64,000 nucleotides of DNA from Sitta carolinensis (Eukaryota > Chordata > Aves > Passeriformes > Sittidae). The stretch lies in contig JAVUNC010000006.1 of assembly GCA_032173965.1 (NCBI GenBank), forward strand, positions 37,295,870 through 37,359,869, in the 5' to 3' direction. The notes beneath the pieces were generated by a model, which worked only from the letters and a program-made list of their open reading frames with translations, searched no databases and had not been told where the DNA came from. Shown one piece after another: positions 40,210 to 51,968 of the stretch (position 1 is the first letter of the stretch; every line of letters begins with the position of its first letter). The position numbers and the translations under genes are program-made.

Positions 40210-40250
40210 AACCAGCTGATCTCCTTTTCTCCTGGGGAGATCAGCTGGTT
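40210..40250. repeat. Perfect inverted repeat, 15-bp arms, 11-bp loop
   Basis: The arm AACCAGCTGATCTCC (40210-40224) is exactly complementary to 40236-40250, and the loop is pyrimidine-rich. The arms are balanced in composition (8 of 15 G/C), unlike the A/T palindromes elsewhere, and contain CAGCTG E-box-like cores. The pairing stops at the next base on each side. It could be a hairpin in RNA, a cruciform site, a paired bHLH site or the product of template switching. Confidence 0.85.
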
Positions 40251-41185
40251 ACAGATAATGAGGCTGTCTGACAGACAGCTTGGGATACACAGGGCTGAGA
40301 TATTTACCATTTTTGGGTTCAAACGTGAACTAAGGCCAGAAATGAAGGTAATGCACTCCTGGTACCCCACATGGTCCCATATAAGAATGCTGGGTCCTGA
40401 GAAGTAATTTAAAAGGTTGGCTGTCATATTTGCTGCTCAGGTACCATGAATGCAAGACTTATTCTAATTCTGAGATGCTCCATGAAGAATCTAGATGCAA
40501 GAAATATGCAACTTTATCGTACACATCTGACGCCTCTCTACCATACACAGAAAAAAAATGAATACCAGTATTTCTGGAGCTTAGGATTCCTTTAGCCTTA
40601 TCTCCTATCAAGAACTTATGAGTCACTATACTTAGAACTGTGTAAGTCAGTCCTGAGCTGTTACTTCTTTCTGTTAGTCTTTTCATTCCCTTCCTCGCTT
40701 AACATGGCCCATTTGCCAGGCTGAATTAATGAGCACAGAGCCAGCAAGTAAACTTCACCAGGAGGCTTTGTCCTCAAGACCTCTCAAACCAAGCAACACA
40801 GACTTGCTTTTGTTGAGTAAATACGTAGGCTGATACCCCATTTATCTTCATTTGGTAGCATTTAAATTCTAGCAAAGGAATTCAGCACTACACTAATCAG
40901 CAAGAATGATGCTATCATTATGTTGTTCCAGTGGCTACAAGATAATTAATGTTTAGTGATAGACACATTCAAAATAACATTAATTATGTTATTAATGATT
41001 TTAATTAACTTCAAATGCTTCTGTGTTTTCCAATAAGTTCCTATATCTATGAATAAAGCTACCCACAATTTGTAACTCTTAGTTTCTTCCTGATATTTTT
41101 ACAATAAAGTTTTACACTGAACTCCAAAAAGGCACCTCTGGAAATTAACTTGATAATATTTCTATTAAGTGTTTTATTCTACCTT

Positions 41186-41236
41186 GGGGAGGGGGAGGTG
41201 TTGGGGTTTTGTTGGTTTGTTTTGTTTTGTTTTTTA
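41186..41236 (+). repeat. G-run plus GTTTT-repeat tract
   Basis: Three G-runs of at least four (41186-41189, 41191-41195, 41203-41206) and one GG are followed by GTTTT/GTTTG units. It is low-complexity and a marginal G-quadruplex candidate. Confidence 0.6.
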
Positions 41237-41466
41237 CTTTATAATAATAAAATTTGAACAAAAAAGTAAATAGATGCACTTATGTCAGCATTTTCACCAT
41301 AAGTCTGATCCGCTGCATGAAGTCAGCTCTGAAGAGAATTCTTTCACCATGAGCAAAAGATTAAATGCCTCTCTAATAATTTTAAAATGTCATTTAAGAG
41401 TCTTAGGGAGATTTATTTTTTTTTTCTATTGTTGCAAACATCAGGCTGAAACTCCCATAGTCTTAC

Positions 41467-41685
41467 TGGATTATTTGTCTTTTGTGAAAGAAAACAGATA
41501 CAAATTTTCTCCTTATCTTCCCACCACTTCTCATTTAAAAGTACTTTTCTTCCAAAGCAGACATTTTTGTTGTTGAAAACAGCTCTTCTGACAGTACCAT
41601 GGAGGTTATTAACTGAGACACAAAGGAAAGCAGAGTTCCTAGGTAGTCCAAGCTCCTTTGCAACATAAGCCTCAAACATGAGAGC
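41467..41685 (-). CDS. Candidate internal exon, 73 codons, unidentified protein
   Basis: On the minus strand a strong acceptor-like site (CTTTTTTCTCTTTCTTTAAG) precedes 41685. A GTAAGA donor-like site, with CCA before it, follows 41467. The 219 nt between is open and phase 0-0. The product runs from ALMFEAYV to QKTNNP and alternates hydrophobic and polar residues, a little like a C2 or other beta-sandwich fold. I cannot assign it. It sits inside a 121-codon frame (41413-41778). The evidence is splice-site fit, frame length and shared phase with the other minus-strand candidates; no homology was recognised. Confidence 0.2.
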
Positions 41686-41949
41686 CTTAAAGAAAGAGAA
41701 AAAAGCTCTTTTGTTCTGTCTTCTGATTATGGCTTCTCTTGTACAAACCATTTCAAAATGTAGATTATTTGGGAGCAATTAAGAACAGTTCAAAGTCACT
41801 GTGGATGGTGATAGAGAAGCTTTTTAAGCAGCATTATATTCAGATTTTTCAAAATATTCAAATAGCTGAATTTAATTTTTAAGACAGCTTAATCCAGCAA
41901 CCTGAATAACAAAAATTTCCTTTTCTGCTGCTATTCATTATGTCATTTT

Positions 41950-42052
41950 TAGATAATAAGTTAATATATATTTTAAATTGCATATTAATATGTAATATGT
42001 AAAAATTACATTATATATAACATAATATATAATAGACATATTTTTTGTAATT
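41950..42052. repeat. AT-only low-complexity patch
   Basis: About 100 bp almost without G or C, built of TATAT, ATTAAT and TAATATG words, with several small palindromes. Possibly an unstable or duplex-unwinding patch; nothing more specific can be said. Confidence 0.6.
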
Positions 42053-44596
42053 TCAGTACTCATTGAAGATTGACTTATATTGTTTGGAATTGATAGATCA
42101 TGGAAACCAGGTGCAAGATTGTATTGCCTTTAATAAAGGTTCTATGAATTTTTATTTCAATTCTGCACAGTAAAAAAGAAAAGCTAAATACCCAAGGTTA
42201 AAATTCAGAGTATTCACACTCCTGAAGAAATAGCAGTCTAATTTTAATGTGCCACAGAAGACAGAGATAACATTGTTTGCCCTTCTCATCCTTACTCAGA
42301 TGAATTTTCAGGACTATAGAAAAGTGTCTGTCTAAGCACAGAATCCAAGACCAGAATTTTATTACACTTAAAATTCTTAATTATTTATATGGATTAACAC
42401 AACATCAGTAGAAAAGATGAAGCATATGTGTATCCAAAGTAGACTAAAGTTGATGGTGAGAGATGTCAGAGACATACTTGATGTAGCAAGTATGGTCTGG
42501 AAGGGTTCTGGACCACATTCCACAGTTATTGTAGTTCTGTGGGCAGTCACAATACTTGTCACAAAGAAAGAACTGCCTGAGAACCTGATTCTTCAGACAG
42601 AAAAGTTCCAAAATCTAGACGAAGCCTAAAACAGAGACTGGTTTCTGAATCCCACTTGGGCTCAGGTACGCAACTATATACCAGTTGGTTTATTTGTCAA
42701 ACTGGAGAAGCAAAACTTTCAAGTGTCATAGGAGTTTTTTAATCACCATCGGCAGTGTTCAGAAAATGTAAGAACATCCTGGGGGAGACAGACCTCTGAA
42801 ACCCCAAATTTGGGATTGGGGACTTAATTTGGGATAGGGTGCCTTTATAGGGTAAAGCAGTGACCACGTCTTTCATCAAATACACTGAAGGGAGAAAATT
42901 TCATTAAGGTTTTAGGCTAAAGTTTCCCCCCCAAAAAAAATTCTGTTCCATTGAGGAACAATTTCCGAGAAAGTGTGAATTTCAAACTGGGCAAGACAAA
43001 ACAGTGGAACCTATCCCACAAAAGATAGAATCACACTGGCAGGGATTTGAAATATTTCTTCTCTTTCTTCAATATGTGTACAAAGGCAGAAAGTATAGAG
43101 GAAAGGTTAACACTCAGGGTGTCACACAATCCAAGTGAGGGTTCCTTCTTCAGCACTCTTGTTCTAACAAACTACAAAGCCAGGCTTCAGTTTCAGGGTC
43201 TTCTTCCTCTTTTGGGAAATGGAAGCTCTTGATATAAGGAGCTTCTTCATTGAGTGGGTAATTGATCAGAGTATATGTGGCAGGAAGAACAGAGTTGAAA
43301 ATTGCTGACACCCAAAAGCAGTTCAATGATCAGAAGTACAGAGGCACTACAAATACCACTACTTGCTTTTTATCCCCAGCTCCCAAAGCTTAAGTAGTAC
43401 ACCACTCTTCCCTTGTGTCTAACTAAAAGCCTTGTGAAAACCTTGTAAGTACACCTGCCTCACATCACCTTGATCATTTTGGGTGCAAGATGCCCATAAG
43501 TGCTCGTTCACACCTAGCCCACGGTCGCAGCAGCGCTTTTGAGGTGCCTTACTTTTCCTGGCAAGACAATTCAACAAGCCTTAGAAAGAGGTTCTTGACA
43601 TAGTCATCCTACATATGTAGGAGAGAACTGTACAAGATGTTCTGAGAGGAAAATATAAAACATAAATTATATCATCTTTGACAATTTTGTGGTCATAATC
43701 TTTTGTTCTTCAGCAGAACTTAAAATTTTCCACTGTGCACAGCTAACACAGCTATGATAGGGAAGATAAAAACTATATTACTTTCATTAGTGACTCTTTT
43801 ACCTCTCATTGGTTTTCATATCCACTCCTCATGTTTTGTCTTAATCAGATAATGATTCTTCATCTTGTCCCCTGCAAACAGAGCTCTGCAAAGAATTTCA
43901 CTGAAATTAATGATTTCACTTCTATAAAATGAAGAGACAAGGTCTGGTATTTTTAACTGCTTCAAGATAAAGTCATGTAAAAGGTCATGCAGCAGAATGG
44001 AGGACATGCATTTTACAGTGATGTAAATAATGAGTAATAATAAGAAAAGGAACATATTTTAAAATCCTCCTTTAATGATGTTGGCTAGGAATTCATATTT
44101 TGCAGCTTAGCTATGACAACTAGTGAAATCATTGCTTTCTTTTCTCTCCAATAAATTCATTCTTGGATATTCATAAGTTTAGCATTGCATTTTAACACGG
44201 AGAACAAAAATAAAAGACTCCATAAATCCATTCTGACATATTTTCAATATTATTTTAATGTTTCTATTTTAATGTTATCAACCTCATCATGTTGTGTTTT
44301 AGAAACCGCAGTTTTCTTCCAAAAAAAGCAACACTATGATGCTTCTGTCTGTAAGACTGTCTCTACTGTTTGAGCTCAACAGTGTATGTTAAAGAAAGAC
44401 TGAAATCAGTGAACATAAGTCAGTTCTTAGTTTCCATGAACCTGGATTTTACTCTCCTGTAAGCAGTACATTTGCCATAGACTTGACAATGCACTTCAAT
44501 GTCCTACAGATGTGCCATCGACACATCTCCCTGGACTCCTTGTGGTTCAAGTATTCCTATCTGCAGCCACAAATGCTGGGTTAGTGACTCAACTAC
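42053..44596. other. AT-rich non-coding stretch with a tiny CpG cluster
   Basis: No supported gene. Four CpGs fall within 43505-43535, around GCCCACGGTCGCAGCAGCGC, which is unusual for this neighbourhood. Frames at 42417-42629 (plus) and 43816-44055 (minus) read smoothly but lack paired splice sites in a matching phase. Confidence 0.5.
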
Positions 44597-44686
44597 CTCT
44601 GTTTCCTCATAAACCAGATTCCTCAGATAAGTCCACATACACTTTATTTTGATGGCAGAGTCCATTACTGATCTAATATTGGGGAT
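44597..44686 (-). CDS. Candidate internal exon, 30 codons (weak)
   Basis: On the minus strand an acceptor-like AACCTTTTACAG precedes 44686. A donor-like GTAGTT, after ACAGAG, follows 44597. The 90 nt is open in phase 0-0 and encodes IPNIRSVM through YEETE. The donor is mediocre at positions +5 and +6 and the block is short, so chance is a serious alternative. Confidence 0.13.
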
Positions 44687-47600
44687 CTGTAAAAGGTTAT
44701 TTCCTGAATATGGCAAATAAAAATTTTACCTATTTTTTATTAGCCCAAACAAAATTAAACATAGATCCTTATCAAGTTACTAGCCCAATTCCTTTGCCTC
44801 TGTTTCCTGCAAAACTTTAATCTCCCAATCCCAGAGCCCTTCTTAACCTGTGCCTGATTAAGGTCCACATTACTCTTTGGGATACTTAGTGCAGGATTTC
44901 ATTTCAGCTGGCCCAGCTCATTACACTCATCAGTGTTCAAATAAAGAGAGCCATCTCACAAAGGGACCAATTTTCATTGCACCATTCAAATCATTGGTGT
45001 CTCCACTGCCTATCCATCACTAGAAAATTCATCACTCCCAATTAGAAGCTCTGCTGTTTCTACATCACAATGTATGTTTGAAAATGACATTATTCATAAC
45101 ATGTTCCCCCACAACTTTTGGCTAACAAATAGGCTCTCAGGGGAAAACAAATTGACAGGGTTGGAACCTAGATAATAAAACCTTAATTATTATAAGCAAT
45201 GATGGTATTTAATAATTGTGATCTCACTGGGAACAATTTTGAAGAAGAATAGCTTTTGCTTCATTACAGTGTGTGAGTGATGATACTAATAAAGGCTCAC
45301 ATGAGGAACTCCCGGCCTGCTTCCCACAACAAACATTAATTGCTGTTCCACGAAATGCCAAAGCTGGGAAGTCAGTGAGCAAGGGCTTTTTGCTCACTTT
45401 ACAATTAATAACTTCGTACTTCCTTTTTCCCCAGCTCAGCAGACATGTGAATAGTGATGTTTTCTCTCCCATCAAATAAGAGAATAAATATAAGTCCATT
45501 CAGTATGAGATGGAAATTAAACCCTGCTATTGTGGGTCCAGAAGGCAGGGAAAGAAGCCAAACAGGAACAGATAGGACTTACTTTGAGGACTGATTCAAA
45601 TGTCCTGTTAATCAAAGTGGAAGTTATCCATAAGTTGGAAGCTATCTGTTTCTTCCCTTGATTCTAAGTAAATTTGGCTTCCTGGGTAGGGAGAGGCACA
45701 GGGCTATCTAAAAAATTTTAGTTACATTGCCTTAAAAAAATATATAATCAGATTTCTTAATACAGTACTTGTTTTGTTAATTTTGAAATATTTGTTTTCT
45801 TATTTTCTTTTTTATTTTTACTTTTCTGTGGAAAAGCACTTATGTGAAATCCTCTGCCAAATATATTTAAAATGAGAACAAAATATGTAAACCAATTTTT
45901 AGACTTCAATATTGCATGTCAAATAGAAAAAGTGAAAAACTGTTGTTTACCTCTCTGGGTAAAGCTGTTTGTAGCATTTACTGGGTCAAGATGGTCTAAG
46001 TGGTCTAGGTTTCTACAGCTAGAAAAAGATAGCTAACATTCAAAAACTAAAAGGCACCAGAGAAATAGAAAAGGGTGTGCTGCAAGATTGGTGTCAAATT
46101 TATGTTCTCAATCGAACTTTATCGATAACTATATCTGGTTCTTTATTCAGCCTAGTGTAAAAATAGACATTACAATCATTTGCCAATCTAAAGAAATTCT
46201 GCTCTGGACATTAAATGAGTAGGAATGACACAGAACAGGGCACCTTTCTTCACAGGGCACAGGTTAGGGAAACTGGGCAATGGGAATTTGCTGTTAATGG
46301 AGATGGACAGGCTACAACCCACAAGATGAACAATTCAAATTCTGTGAGATTCGGTACCAAAAATAAATCACAATTTTTTTATCCAGTGCATGAGCCAGGC
46401 TGTAAAATGGGAAATAACATTTGCACACAGAAGAACTTTTTAAGAACAGCTGTTCTTTATGGGGACAAGACTTTTTGTGCATTTTGAGTACATACAGAGC
46501 AATGGACATTTTGAAACCAGCCATCTCATCATAAGTTGTGGGGAGAGGTATTCAGGAACTGGCCAGTTACACACAGAGCCAGAAACCTGCAAACAGCACT
46601 ATCTGTTTATGCCCATACCTTGTTTTCTAAAAAGAACAAAAATAAAGAAAATCATACCAATAAAATCTTGTGAACATGCTTATGGATTTTATTGAGAAAT
46701 GTTTGAGAAAGGGGAATAGTGAAAGTGGACCCACCATTTCACAAGGATTCTTGAAAAGGGCTTTGCTTTTCTCAAAAGAATAAAGGTGTAAGAGGATTTT
46801 CTGCATTGGAAAAAATATACCACAGTCAGTATTAAAGCTTGTTCTTTAAAAGAAAATAAACGTTAAAAAAAGCCTTTTATACAATGTATGGTTTCTCTTT
46901 TGCATTAGAGAATCACTGAAAAATTTATTATAATTATTTTTAAACAAATTTCTTTTAATGTGTTATGCCCCTGCAAAGGTGTAATGGGTGTAATAAAAAA
47001 TATTCTGTGTAAACCTCCATATTTTCAAATCACTATACAACAAACAGACAATATCAAAATTAGCTGAAATTGACAGATGAGGGGAATGCAATAGATACAT
47101 TGCTATATACTCCAAGATCATAAGAGACCAGCATATATTAGAGTGGCTCACAAAATCTCACAAGAAATATTAATTTCAACTGCACTAAATTTGAAGCACT
47201 TACATAAAAATTGGAAACTGGCAGAATGGCCATAAACAAAGGTCAGTGCAAATGCAGATAAACAGTTTATCACAATGAGCTGGATGGGTCTAGCAATTAC
47301 CGTATCGATCACTACTATTCTCATTTAGCAACTTCATCAGCACAGGGAAAAGAAAGCCAGGAATTTGCTGCATTTTTTTCTTTTAAAGTTAACTCATTTA
47401 GACTCTTTTCATGACCCTGTTGCCTCCTGCAAATATTCTAGGAAATCAGTTTACTGGAAGTTTACTTCATTTAAATAAAGAATTTTAAATGAAGGTAAAT
47501 GTTTACAGAATGCAAATCAATAAAAAACCCTGGGTATTTGCATCAAGAAAGAGGTTCTAGAATCACTGCTAATCCAGCCCAAAATAAAAATAACTTACAA

Positions 47601-49651
47601 AAACAGCTTTTCATATAATATAGCAAATAGCTTAAATGGAAGGGATTAAATATTTGAGCAGTTTAGTTTTCCTCAATAAACAATAATTACTGGAAAATTA
47701 TGTCTGAGAAAATATTGCCCTATTTGTTCCAAACAATGTATTTTTGAGTTCTGATAGGTCTTTCCTATTCATATTAAAAAAAATAATAAAAAAAAAACAA
47801 CAAAAAAGAAAGCAGAAAAACAAGATGATATTTTTTACTCTAGACATGTTTCATTAGTATACTCCTATGCTTCAAAAGTTAAAGACCACACAGTTTAGTA
47901 TCTCACAAATGCTAAGTCTGCTCTTTAACAGGTCTTGGCAGAAATTATTCTATTCCTTCACAGGGACATATTTTTATTTTTCTTTATTTTTTGGCACATT
48001 CATGACTTACTGGCATTCCCCTTTGCCATAGTACTTGCAAAACTTGCCACCAAAATCTGGATTTACTTGTTACCATAGTGATGTTTTAAAGAGTTTTCAT
48101 CTATTTTATTACTTAAATAGCCTAATTTCTCCTCCAAAGATCCTGTAAGAAAACTGTATTGCAAAATTTTCAGCTCTAACCAGATCTGAACTGTATAAAT
48201 CAAAGGCCCATCCTATGACAGAATACTTATTTCCATGGATAATTCAGAAGAGAAAAAAGGACAAAAATCTTTCAGTAAATTATTCACTTCAATTTATTCC
48301 CCCATATCTCATTTCCATCAGTAACTAAATAATCTATCTGCATAAGGTTTCTTATTCTAAACCCACCACTACAGTATTTAAGAACTGTAACAAATAATGA
48401 TCATTGGAAAAATAATTTAAGAACAAATTGTGCCACATTGAATTCTACCTGGCTGAACACAATGGCTTGGTTTCATCATCTTTAATTTCTATTTCCTAGC
48501 TAAAACACACACTAGAGAGCCTAGGTATTCTATCATCAGTGGGGATGGAATAGCAGTTCCAGACTATTTGGCCTACCATCTAAGCTTCCAAAAATGCTCC
48601 ATAAAGTCCTTGTTAGCCTAAACTGACCACAATATCTTCCATTATGAGAGCTCTTCTTGTCTCTGTGACATCTTCAAAACTCATTGTTAGATTTGTGAAA
48701 GATGTTAAATCAACAGTTTTCATCATCTGCTCAGAGAGGATGGATCCTATATGCCATGATACCTTTCCCTAATCAAGAAAAAACTGAAGTATTTGCTGTA
48801 TCTAGTACAGAACACAAAAAAATTTAGATTTTCTTTCTGATACACAGACTCCCAAAGATTGGATCCTGTGCATTGACTGCAGTCTATGGTGTTATTTTTT
48901 TGAAGGCTTTAGCTGCAGAATACTCTGGTAAAATGAACATGGACTCAGGCATCACACAGTCACACAGTGCCATCCCTTCCTCTGAACATCACAGCTTGGC
49001 TCCAAGTAGTAAGCCTTGTTGGCCCTAGCTCTTGTGTTCTTTACTAAGTGTGGTAGGAGTTTAGCTTCAGCCATATTTTGGAAATACCATGTTACATGTG
49101 AATAACACAAAGTAAGGAACAATATGGTTTTGGCCTATACAGCAGGAATTATGAATGAACATTCAACAGGAAGGATTGGAAATGTGATATTCGCTTACCG
49201 TGTTAAAACAAAAGCATCTGACTTTTGGTTTGCCATTCATAGTTTAAGGATGTGAGAATACAGATATAGCCAAGCCAGATACTTCCTTCTGGTAATTCAA
49301 TATCAAATTCCATTTGGAATCAAATGCATTTGCTAAAACAATTTTATTTTTAAACTTATCTGCTAACAAGATTGTTCTCAAGGCAACAAATCTTTTGCAG
49401 CTGTATTATTCCCCTTTTCTTTCCAATGATTGTATATCTTTGTTTTTAAATACAGTATGTTTTTTCCATAGTTAAGGTTAAGTCTGCTGGAAGATTTTAT
49501 TCTCAGCCCTTTATCTACCATTTAGAGAATTTTTTTGTAGACTATTTGCAAAATATTCTGTGAACAGAAAAATGGTTTTAAGCATCTGTTATTAAAAACT
49601 CTGCAACACATAGTTTCTATCTTTGGTGCTAAGATAAAATATAACCCCTAC
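44687..49651. other. AT-rich non-coding stretch
   Basis: No supported gene. An A-rich tract lies at 47775-47822. A minus frame at 45224-45499 contains a GTGAGC donor-like site at about 45397 but no good acceptor. No transposon was recognised. Confidence 0.55.
47775..47822 (+). repeat. A-rich low-complexity tract
   Basis: About 48 bp of A with scattered T, C and G. There is no recognisable retroelement body upstream. Confidence 0.7.
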
Positions 49652-49735
49652 CTGTTCTCCAATGAGCTGCTTGAAAAGTGGAATTAGCTTTATCCTCCCT
49701 GTGGTACAGGAACCATGTTTCTTTTCAGCTGTGCT
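49652..49735 (-). CDS. Candidate internal exon, 28 codons
   Basis: On the minus strand the acceptor-like TTTTCCCAATTCAG precedes 49735. CAG followed by GTAGGG, a good donor match, lies at the 49652 end. The 84 nt is open and phase 0 at both ends, encoding STAEKKHG through LIGEQ. Splice-site quality is among the better pairs in the window, but the short length gives little independent evidence. No family recognised. Confidence 0.18.
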
Positions 49736-49975
49736 CTGAATTGGGAAAACATAATCTTCCCTTAGGTCAACTCTTACTAGAGCCCCTCTACATAACATAG
49801 ACAGCACAAAAGTAATCTTCAACTTTATGCACTCATTGTTTTAACTACATGAGTCGGGTAAAAGACAATATCTTTGATCCCAGTGTGGGTACAGCTGTAA
49901 TCATGCAAAACCAGCTAATTCATCATAGCCTTCCCCCAAGATAAGTAGGCTATATTACAGCAGCATAAGAAACTC

Positions 49976-50361
49976 CAGGTTACTTAGTCTGGAGAAGTAA
50001 AGGCTCCAGGAAGACCTTACTGCAGCCTTTCAAAACTTAAACGTGGCTTATAAGAAAGATGAGAACAGATTTTTGTCAAGACCCGTAGCAATAGGACAAG
50101 GGGCAGTGTTTGTAAATTGAAAGAGGATAGATTTAGACAGGGAAAAGTATGAAGACTTTTATAATGAGAGTGGTGAAACACTGGCAAAATTTTCCCAGAA
50201 AGGTGGTGGATGCCTCATCATTGGCATTCAAAGTCAGCTTGAATAGTGCTCTGAGCAACTTGGTCTAGTGGAAGATGTTCCTGCTCATTGCAGAGGGTTT
50301 GAACCAGATGACCTTTAAAAGTTCCATCCAACCCAAACTATCCTATGAATCTGTGATTCTA
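49976..50361 (+). mobile_element. CR1 LINE 3'-end fragment, plus strand
   Basis: Collinear with a CR1 3' end of a different subtype from the 37-kb copy. Landmarks in order are TTAGTCTGGAGAAG, AATAGGACAAGGGGCAGTG, GAGAGTGGTGAAACACTGGC, GGTGGTGGATGCC, GAGCAACTTGGTCTAGTGGA and CCAACCCAAACTATCCTATG. It ends in a degraded octamer-type tail (GTGATTCTAC). It is 5'-truncated and non-coding, and it diverges enough to be an old insertion. Confidence 0.92.
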
Positions 50362-50727
50362 CCACTGGTACATTCACAGCAGGATTTGTAGTGATCTAAT
50401 TATTGTAACAGAAAGCAAACAAGCATTAAATATTTCACTAATTGCATTGCATCATCAGAATCTTACAAATTCAATGATACTTAAAAGTATTATTCATTAT
50501 TTTCTGTTCTTTACTACTGGCAGGCAGACATATCCCACTACCTAAATCATTGTTTCTAACTCAGGAATACGGGTAATAAACACTACTAATAAAAACTAAG
50601 GGATGTAAAACCTAATGTCAGCTCACACTTCTGTTAAAGGGGGGCAGCATTGTTTAGTCTAACAACTGTTTGTCTTTAAATAGCAGTTCCCTTGCTAGAA
50701 AAAGGCTTCCCAACATGTTATCCTCAC
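50362..50727. other. Non-coding stretch
   Basis: AT-rich sequence between the CR1 copy and the next candidate exon. Nothing recognisable. Confidence 0.55.
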
Positions 50728-50895
50728 ACAAAGTAGTCTAATAGCTTGATGATTAAGACTTTCAGGTCTAAAACCTGATAGCTGTCTTTTGGGATCCACA
50801 TTGCTGGGCATTTGACAAAGGTCTGGAGCTATCATTTTGTCGAAGGCTAGCTGCAGAAGCTGCCAAGAAAGTGAATCTAATACTGAGCTGTCATC
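50728..50895 (-). CDS. Candidate internal exon, 56 codons
   Basis: On the minus strand the acceptor-like sequence CTTACTCAGGCAG precedes 50895; an alternative AG lies four bases upstream. A GTGAGG donor-like site follows 50728. The 168 nt is open in phase 0-0 and encodes DDSSVLDS through AIRLLC, with a helical-looking LSWQLLQLAFDKM stretch. The pyrimidine tract is only moderate and the exon ends in TGT, not AG. No family recognised. Confidence 0.18.
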
Positions 50896-51164
50896 CTGCC
50901 TGAGTAAGATTGATAGTATCATCAATAAATCCATAAGGTAAAAGCAGAAATATGCCAATCAGTGGTTCTTGTGACAAAAAGGAAAGAGTGAGAACTACAG
51001 TCAAGAGACACTAAGGAAACTTATTATGAATTAAATTGATGATAAATGTTATCTCTGGCAATAAAAAGAGAATAAGCTATGCAGAAAGCAATGACTCCCT
51101 TTATAAGAAAAGTGGATATCAGTGACAGCTCTTCTTGAGAAGACTAAAAGGCTATGCTGAGGCA

Positions 51165-51244
51165 TGTGACTTCACAAATAATGGAAACTGTTAAAAATAA
51201 TGGAAAAATTATTGTGACTTCACAAATAATGGAAACTGTTAAAA
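51165..51244 (+). repeat. Perfect 32-bp direct repeat, 48-bp spacing
   Basis: The sequence starting TGTGACTTCACAAATAATGG at 51165-51196 recurs exactly at 51213-51244. The 16-bp spacer itself resembles part of the unit (ATAATGGAAAAATTAT). This looks like a recent slippage or duplication event. Confidence 0.85.
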
Positions 51245-51950
51245 TAGGAGCAAGAGGGTGAAGTAAAAATACAGTTAAGCAATGCAAGTCAGATATTTAA
51301 TATTTTTATTTTTCTTGCTTTCATACAAAACACAAAGAAAATCTTAGCAGCTGAATGAGAACTGGAAATGACTTCATGTCTACATGTTTAAAGTTTTTTT
51401 TTTTTACACCAGAAAGCAATATAGAGTAGCATCAGCACAAGTTCTGGACGTGAAAACAAATACATAAATGTAAAACTGTCCCTAAGTTAACTAAATTTGC
51501 TGCCAGCCTAGTCTTGCTTGTGCAGACATGAGGAGGCTCCACTAACATGGCTGCTTTTTGCCACCAGAATATTTTTGTTACAAAGGATGTGGACATTACA
51601 CCTATTTAAAATGGATGACTGCACCAAGATTCATATACAGCATGTAGATATGCCCACAAATTATAGCATTTTTAGTCCCATCCAAGGAGAGGATAAGGAT
51701 CATAAACACTATCATATTTAGTATAAATTCTTTTTGTAATCACTCACAGTGGCAAAAACTCCACCTGAATTTGATATGTATTTCAACTTCATATATAAAT
51801 TCAATTTTCACTAATCAGCATCTTCAGGGAGCTTTTTCAGTGGTAGCAGAGAAAAAGAAACAACAGTAGCATCATAATTGGTTTATACATCAATGAACAC
51901 ATACATGTACATAGTATCATTTCAGGCAAATGATATGCTGTACATCTTCC

Positions 51951-51968
51951 TTTTTTTTTTTTTTTTTT
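51951..51968 (+). repeat. T18 homopolymer
   Basis: Eighteen T in a row. This could be the A-tail of a minus-strand retrocopy, but no retrocopy body is recognisable. Confidence 0.85.

Larger units (their letters stand above)
37521..41466. other. AT-rich non-coding stretch
   Basis: No supported gene. It contains an A-rich tract at 38775-38846, a perfect inverted repeat at 40210-40250 and a G/T-rich tract at 41186-41236, all listed separately. A frame at 40459-40686 was considered and rejected. Confidence 0.55.

Noticed and set aside
40459..40686. Minus frame with GATAG acceptor-like and GTAGAG donor-like sites, phase 1-1
   Set aside because: Weak sites and a short block. Useful mainly as a reminder that exon-like blocks in other phases occur by chance.
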